Assembly (NCBI GenBank): GCA_037179515.1
Contig: JAXCGZ010007605.1
Coordinates: 1 to 64,000, forward strand
DNA: 64,000 nt
Source of the DNA: Halocaridina rubra
Taxonomy: Eukaryota; Arthropoda; Malacostraca; Decapoda; Atyidae
Direction: 5' to 3'
Part shown: positions 57,872 to 64,000 of the stretch, piece by piece
Position numbering within the stretch: position 1 is the stretch's first letter
How the letters are laid out: every line of letters begins with the position of its first letter
Notes under the pieces: model-generated
Told to the model about the DNA's origin: nothing
Seen by the model: the letters and a program-made list of their open reading frames with translations, nothing else
The model's database searches: none
Program-made: the position numbers and the translations under genes

Positions 57872-59160
57872 CAGTGATCCTTCGCTAGATCACGTATCGT
57901 GGCTCACGTTTTCACTGTACCACGTTTTTTTTTTTGGCAAATTATTTTTTTTTTGGGGGTACAGTATATGCAAAAATATTAAAATATTAAAAAACTAAAA
58001 ATTTTCAGTATTTTCATTTTTTTTATTAAAAAAAACATATATCATTATCTAATTGATAAAAAAAATTATTTCCCAGCCTACGAATAATAAAACAGTAAAA
58101 AATAGTAAAAAACATAAATTTAGATATACGTACGTACAGTATAACTCACAGTATTGCATCATGCGAAATGGTGTCCGATAGCGTTCAATGTATTGGGGTC
58201 GCAGCTACGTGAGCTAGCATATATATTTATATTTCCAGTAGGTTCATGATTTTATTGATAAAAACACGTATTTCTTAGCTCTAAGAATAATAAAACAGTA
58301 AAGAATAGTAAAAAACATAAACACTAACAGTATTGCGACATGTAAAATACGATACCGCTATCAGCATTTCGGACAAAGGCTCGTTCAGTCTAACTAACGT
58401 GTGCGCAAGTTCACGTTGTGCTTATTAATATGTTTTGCTTGTGATTTTTTTGCTCGCATATTTTAACCTTTGCAATGCCTCCCAAGCATCCTTCATCTAA
58501 TAAGGCTTCTTGTAGTGACCCTAAGCGGCAAAGGAAAATGTTAACCATAACAGATAAGGTAAGTTTACCTATCACGTACATATAAATTTACGTTGCATGC
58601 TGTTATTTATACCTCTATCAGCGTTTTGGACAAAGGCTCGTTCAGTCTAACTCACGTGTGCGCCGTTCACGTTGTGCTTATTAATGCGTTTTGCTTGTGA
58701 TTTTTTTACTCGCATATTTTAACCTTTGCAATGCCTCCCAAGCATCCTTCATCTTCTAAGGCTTATTGTAGTGAGCCTAAGCAGCAAAGGAAAATGTTAA
58801 CCATAACAGATAAGGTAAGTTTACCTATCACGTACATATAAATTTACGTTGCATGCTGTTATTTATAAAGTAAAGGGTGGTTTTTTAACAGTGCAGGGAG
58901 GGTATATACAGTAAACGTAAAAATAATTGTAAAATACCTATTTACATGAGTATGTCATATAAATTTACGCTTGCATGCTGTTATTTATGAAGTAAAGGGT
59001 GGTTTGTTAACAGTACAGGGAGGGTTTATACAGTTTATACGGTGTAAACGTAAAAATAAATTAAAATATCTATGTACATATAGCCTGATCCTACTCCGCG
59101 ATTTTCCTGTCTCGCGCCGGGTCCCGAAACCGAACCCTCGCGATAATGGAAGGAACACTA
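57872..59160 (+). mobile_element. Tigger derivative H with a duplicated start-of-gene module
   Basis: Begins CAGTGATCCTTCGCTAGATC only 6 bp after element G and ends TGGAAGGAACACTA. The transposase start occurs twice (ATG at 58475 and 58731); each is joined after ATAACAGATAAG directly to GTAAGTTTACCTATCACG. The duplicated block is about 255 bp (58361-58615 and 58616-58870). No catalytic domain. Confidence 0.87.
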
Positions 59161-59402
59161 TATATACAGTGTTCCTTCAATTATCACAAGGTTCGGTTCC
59201 GGGACCCGGTGCGAGACAGGAAAATCACGGAGTAGGATCAGCCTATATGTACATAGATATTTTAATTTATTTTTACATTTGCACCGTATAAACTGTATAT
59301 ACCCTCCCTGTACTGTTAACAAACCACCCTTTACTTCATAAATAACAGCATGCAAGCGTAAATTTATATGACATACTCATGTACATAGGTATTTTACAAT
59401 TA

Positions 59403-61039
59403 CAGTGTTCCCCCCCTTATTGCGGTAGTTCGGTTCCGGGACCCGGCGCGACCCAGGAAAACCGCGGAGTAGGATCAGCCTATATGTACATAGATATTTT
59501 AAGTTATTTTTACGTTTACACTGTATAAACCCTCCCTGTACTGTTAACAAACCACCCTTTACTTCATAAATAACAGCATGCAAAGTAAATTTATATGAAA
59601 GTGATAGATAAAATTATGGTGAATGAAGTGGTAATTACATGACATACTCATTTACGATTATTTTTAAGGTTACGTACTGTATAAACCCTCCCTGCACTGT
59701 TAAGAAAACATGAACCATCTCACGTAGGTGAGAGCTTCTGGAAATATAAATATATATGCTAGCTCATGTAGCTATCGGACACTACATATTTCGCATGATG
59801 CAATACTGTGAGTTATACTGTATGTACGTATGTCTAAATTTATGTTTTTTACTATTTTTTACTGTTTTATTATTCTTAGGCTAGGAAATACTTGTTTTAT
59901 CAATAAAATAATGAAAGTTTTAATATTCACTAGGTCACGTAGGTGAGAGCCTTTGCATTTTCCGAAACACTGATACTGATATCGTATTTTACGTGGTGCA
60001 ATACTGTTTACTATTTATTACTGTTTTATTATTCTTAGGCTAAGAAATACGTTTTTTTATCAATAAAATCATGAAACTACTGGAAATATAAATATATATG
60101 CTAGCTCACGTAGATATCGGACACTATTTCGCATGATGCAATACTGTGAGTTATACTGTACGTACGTACGTATATCTAAACTTATGCATATGCTAGCTCA
60201 CGTAGCTATCGGACACTATTTTGCATGATGCAATATTGTGAGTTATGCTGTACGTACGTATATCTAAATTTATGTTTTTTACTATTTTTTACTGTTTTAT
60301 TTGTCTTAGGCTAGGAAATACTTGTTTTATCAATAAAATAATGAAAATTTTAATATTCACTAGGTCACGTAGGTGAGAGCCTTTGCGTTTTCCGAAGCAC
60401 TGATACCGGTATCGTATTTTGCGTGGTGCAATACTGTTTACTATTTTTTACTGTTTTATTATTCTTAGGCTAAGAAATATGTTTTCTTTATCAATAAAAT
60501 CATGACACTACTGAAAATATAAATATATATGCTAGCTCACGTAGCTACGACCCCAATACATTGTACGCTATCGAACACTATTTCGCATGATGCAATACTG
60601 TGAGTTATACTGTACGTATGTATATCATTCAGTTATTAGTACAATGTATATTAATTTAAAATTTATTTACTTATTTGATGATTGTAGAAAATCTATTGTA
60701 TTTATTCATTGTAATTTGGACCAAATATTCCTTTTGTAAAGATTATACTTTTCAAAAGAGGTGGTCAATAAACGTACCTATCTATCTATCTATCTAAATT
60801 TATGTTTTTTGCTATTTTTTACTGTTTTATTATTCGTAGGCTGGGAAATAATTTTTTTTTATCAATTAGATAATGAAATATGTTTTTTTCAATAAAAAAT
60901 GAAAATACTGAGAATTTTTTTTTTTAATATTTCAAGATTTTTGCATATACCCATAAAATAAAATAATAAATTATAAAAAAAAAAAAACGCGATACAGTGA
61001 GAACGTGAACCAAGAAACGCGAATAACCGGGGAACACTG
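59403..61039 (-). mobile_element. Tigger derivative J nested in I with a clean TA duplication
   Basis: CAGTGTTCCCCCCCTTATTG to AACCGGGGAACACTG, flanked by TA at 59401-59402 and 61040-61041. The flanks CAATTA and TTTTTACG join to the CAATTATTTTTACG present at this place in the family, so it inserted into TA of a sister element. It lacks all transposase coding, contains subterminal units and the same retroposon tail as copy D (about 60625-60798). Confidence 0.92.
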
Positions 61040-61223
61040 TATTTTTACGTTTGCTGTATAAACCCTCCCTGCACTGTTAAAAAACCACCCTGTACTTTAT
61101 AAATAACAGCATGCAACGTAAATTTATATGTACGTGATAGGTAAACTTACCATGAATGAGGTGGTAATGAGTTTGTAGACGCCAGAGGAAATTATTCCGC
61201 AGCCAATAACAGCTTTACGGCTG

Positions 61224-61382
61224 TTATTCATTGAGGCCAAAATATCGGCCGACATCCGTAAACCTTTTTCCTTCTTTCAACATATCTAAGAGTTTCACCT
61301 TATCTGTTATGGTTAACATTTTCCTTTGCCGCTTAGGCTCACTACCAGAAGCCTTAGAAGATGAAGGATGCTTGGGAGGCAT
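61224..61382 (-). pseudogene. Tigger transposase N-terminus, truncated
   Basis: Reads MPPKHPSSSKASGSEP, MLTITDKVKLLDMLKEGKRF and VGRYFGLNE then TAA, the same 159-bp frame as 35549-35707 and the same deletion joint to ACAGCCGTAAAGC. Confidence 0.85.
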
Positions 61383-62273
61383 TGCAAAGGTTAAAATATG
61401 CGAGTAAAAAAATCACAAGCAAAACGTATTAATAAGCACAACGTGAACGGCGCACACGTGAGTTAGACTGAACGAGTGAGGCGAGACAATGGAAGATGGT
61501 GCAAGCCTTTGTCCGAAATGCTGATAGCGGTATCATATTTTACATGGTGCAATACTGTTAGTATTTATGTCTTTTACTGATTTTTACTGTTTTATTATTT
61601 TTATGCTAAAAAATACTTTTTTTAACAATAAAATCATGAAACTACTGGAAATTTTAATATATATGCTAGCTCATGTAGGTGCAACCCCAATACATTGTAT
61701 GCTATCTGACACTATTTCACATGCTGCAGTACTGTGAGTTATATATCTAAATTTATGTTTTTTACTATTTTTTGCTGTTTTATTACTCTTAGGGTAGGAA
61801 ATCCTTGTTTTATCAATAAAATAATGAAAATTTCAATATGTACTATCTTACGTAGGTTCGACCCTTTTCGTTTTCCGAAACGCTGATACCGGTATCGTAT
61901 TTTACTTGGTGCAATACTGTTAGTATTAATGTTTTTTACTATGTTTTACTGTTTTATTATTCTTAGGCTAAGAAATACGTTTTTTTATCAATAAAATCAT
62001 GAAACTACTGGAAATATAAATATATATGCTAGCTCACATAGGTGCGACCCCAATACATTGTACGCTATCGTACGCTATTTCACATGATGCTATACTGTGA
62101 GTTATACTGTATATCTAAATTTATGTTTTTTACTATATTTTACTGATTTATTATTCATAGGCTGGGAAATAAATTTTTTTTCTCAATTAGATAATGAAAT
62201 ATGTTTTTTCAATAATAAAAAGAAAATACTGTAAATTTTTTATTTTTTTAATATTTTAATATTTTTGCATATA

Positions 62274-63716
<1,443 letters not shown>

Positions 63717-63814
63717 CTTGTTCCTTTCATACGCGATTTTTTTATATGCGAAATTGCAATAACACCCCCCAAAAATAATAATGAAAAACTCGGAATTCGC
63801 GAATAATGCCCCCC

Positions 63815-63845
<31 letters not shown>

Positions 63846-64000
63846 AAACAGGATGGGCCAAAAAATGATAAAATAAAACAGCCTTTATCAGGCTGTAAAG
63901 AGAAACAGATGGAGAGTGTAATGACCTGTCAGATGTGAAGGGATTATAAAAGATGTGTAATGAATATCCAGCTCTATGCTGGGTTTTTATATACCTCTGC
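63717..64000. mobile_element. Left end of another TIR element, cut by the window edge
   Basis: CCTTGTTCCTTTCATACGCG then GCGAATAATG; a C/T run follows (63806-63845) and the dispersed LINE-tail-like repeat (GATGGGCCAAAAAATGATAA) as in the foldback element at 51185. It may be a second copy of that element type. Confidence 0.55.

Larger units (their letters stand above)
59167..62273 (-). mobile_element. Tigger derivative I, minus strand, split by element J
   Basis: Starts at its 3' end (CAGTGTTCCTTCAATTATCA), is interrupted at 59401 by element J, resumes at 61042 (TTTTTACGTTTGCTGTATAA) and carries the truncated transposase start (61382-61224) and subterminal units to about 62270. Its 5' terminus is missing: after TTTTGCATATA another Tigger copy begins. 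It has the same coding deletion as copy A. Confidence 0.85.

Noticed and set aside
58971..59583. Repeated frames [18 protein letters not shown] on both strands
   Set aside because: They recur wherever the Tigger 3' non-coding unit occurs, in either orientation, with frames ending at the TIR; no evidence that they are translated.

Overview
Eukaryotic, repeat-saturated DNA with no convincing host gene. Non-LTR elements of the CR1, Jockey and I types, BEL/Pao and Gypsy LTR retrotransposons, a large pogo/Tigger DNA-transposon family, tRNA-derived SINEs, long (TA)n tracts, a (TC)n tract and TTAGG-like motifs together suggest an arthropod, most likely a decapod crustacean. This is inference from repeat content; no species marker is visible.

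Layout. 1-16.97 kb is a nest of retrotransposons. A Gypsy element on the minus strand (integrase at 1-404, gag at 12096-13046, primer-binding site at 14115-14138, a 2.2 kb LTR at 14144-16346) brackets an old LINE (405-12092). That LINE is interrupted by a nearly complete BEL/Pao element with a 5-bp target duplication (1562-6771), a short minus-strand CR1 piece (6841-7335) and a 3.3 kb plus-strand CR1 (7695-11025). The long LTR lies against the tail of another Gypsy element (16351-16739). 17-31 kb holds a SINE, CR1 fragments on both strands, an LTR piece, a LINE reverse-transcriptase domain (18881-20595), a 74-bp minisatellite, a minus-strand I-type LINE with RNase H (22930-28034) invaded by another LINE, and a solo 2.16 kb Gypsy LTR with an ATGTC duplication (28284-30445) inside CR1 ORF1. 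31-34.3 kb has few recognisable features apart from one SINE and a stretch rich in CCTAA.

34.3-64 kb is dominated by Tigger-family DNA transposons with CAGTG...CACTG ends, and by satellites. Only one copy (54180-57865) still has a recognisable transposase, broken by two frameshifts and one stop. The others are internally deleted derivatives: several share the same deletion joints, one consists mostly of ten 160-bp repeats, and one sits inside another with a clean TA duplication. The copies are separated by (TA)n tracts. At 38-43 kb there is a 175-187 bp satellite in both orientations, other TIR elements, a SINE with a 14-bp target duplication and a piece of a second Tigger-type transposase. 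A Jockey-type LINE fills 44264-47491.

How the parts relate: these are self-replicating elements or their dependants, not a cooperating gene set. The strongest biology here is the Tigger family: one parental element, several derivative classes, internal satellites in both of its non-coding ends, and apparent clustering at TA-rich DNA. A single possible host exon (48365-48605) is the only non-transposon coding candidate, and it is weak.
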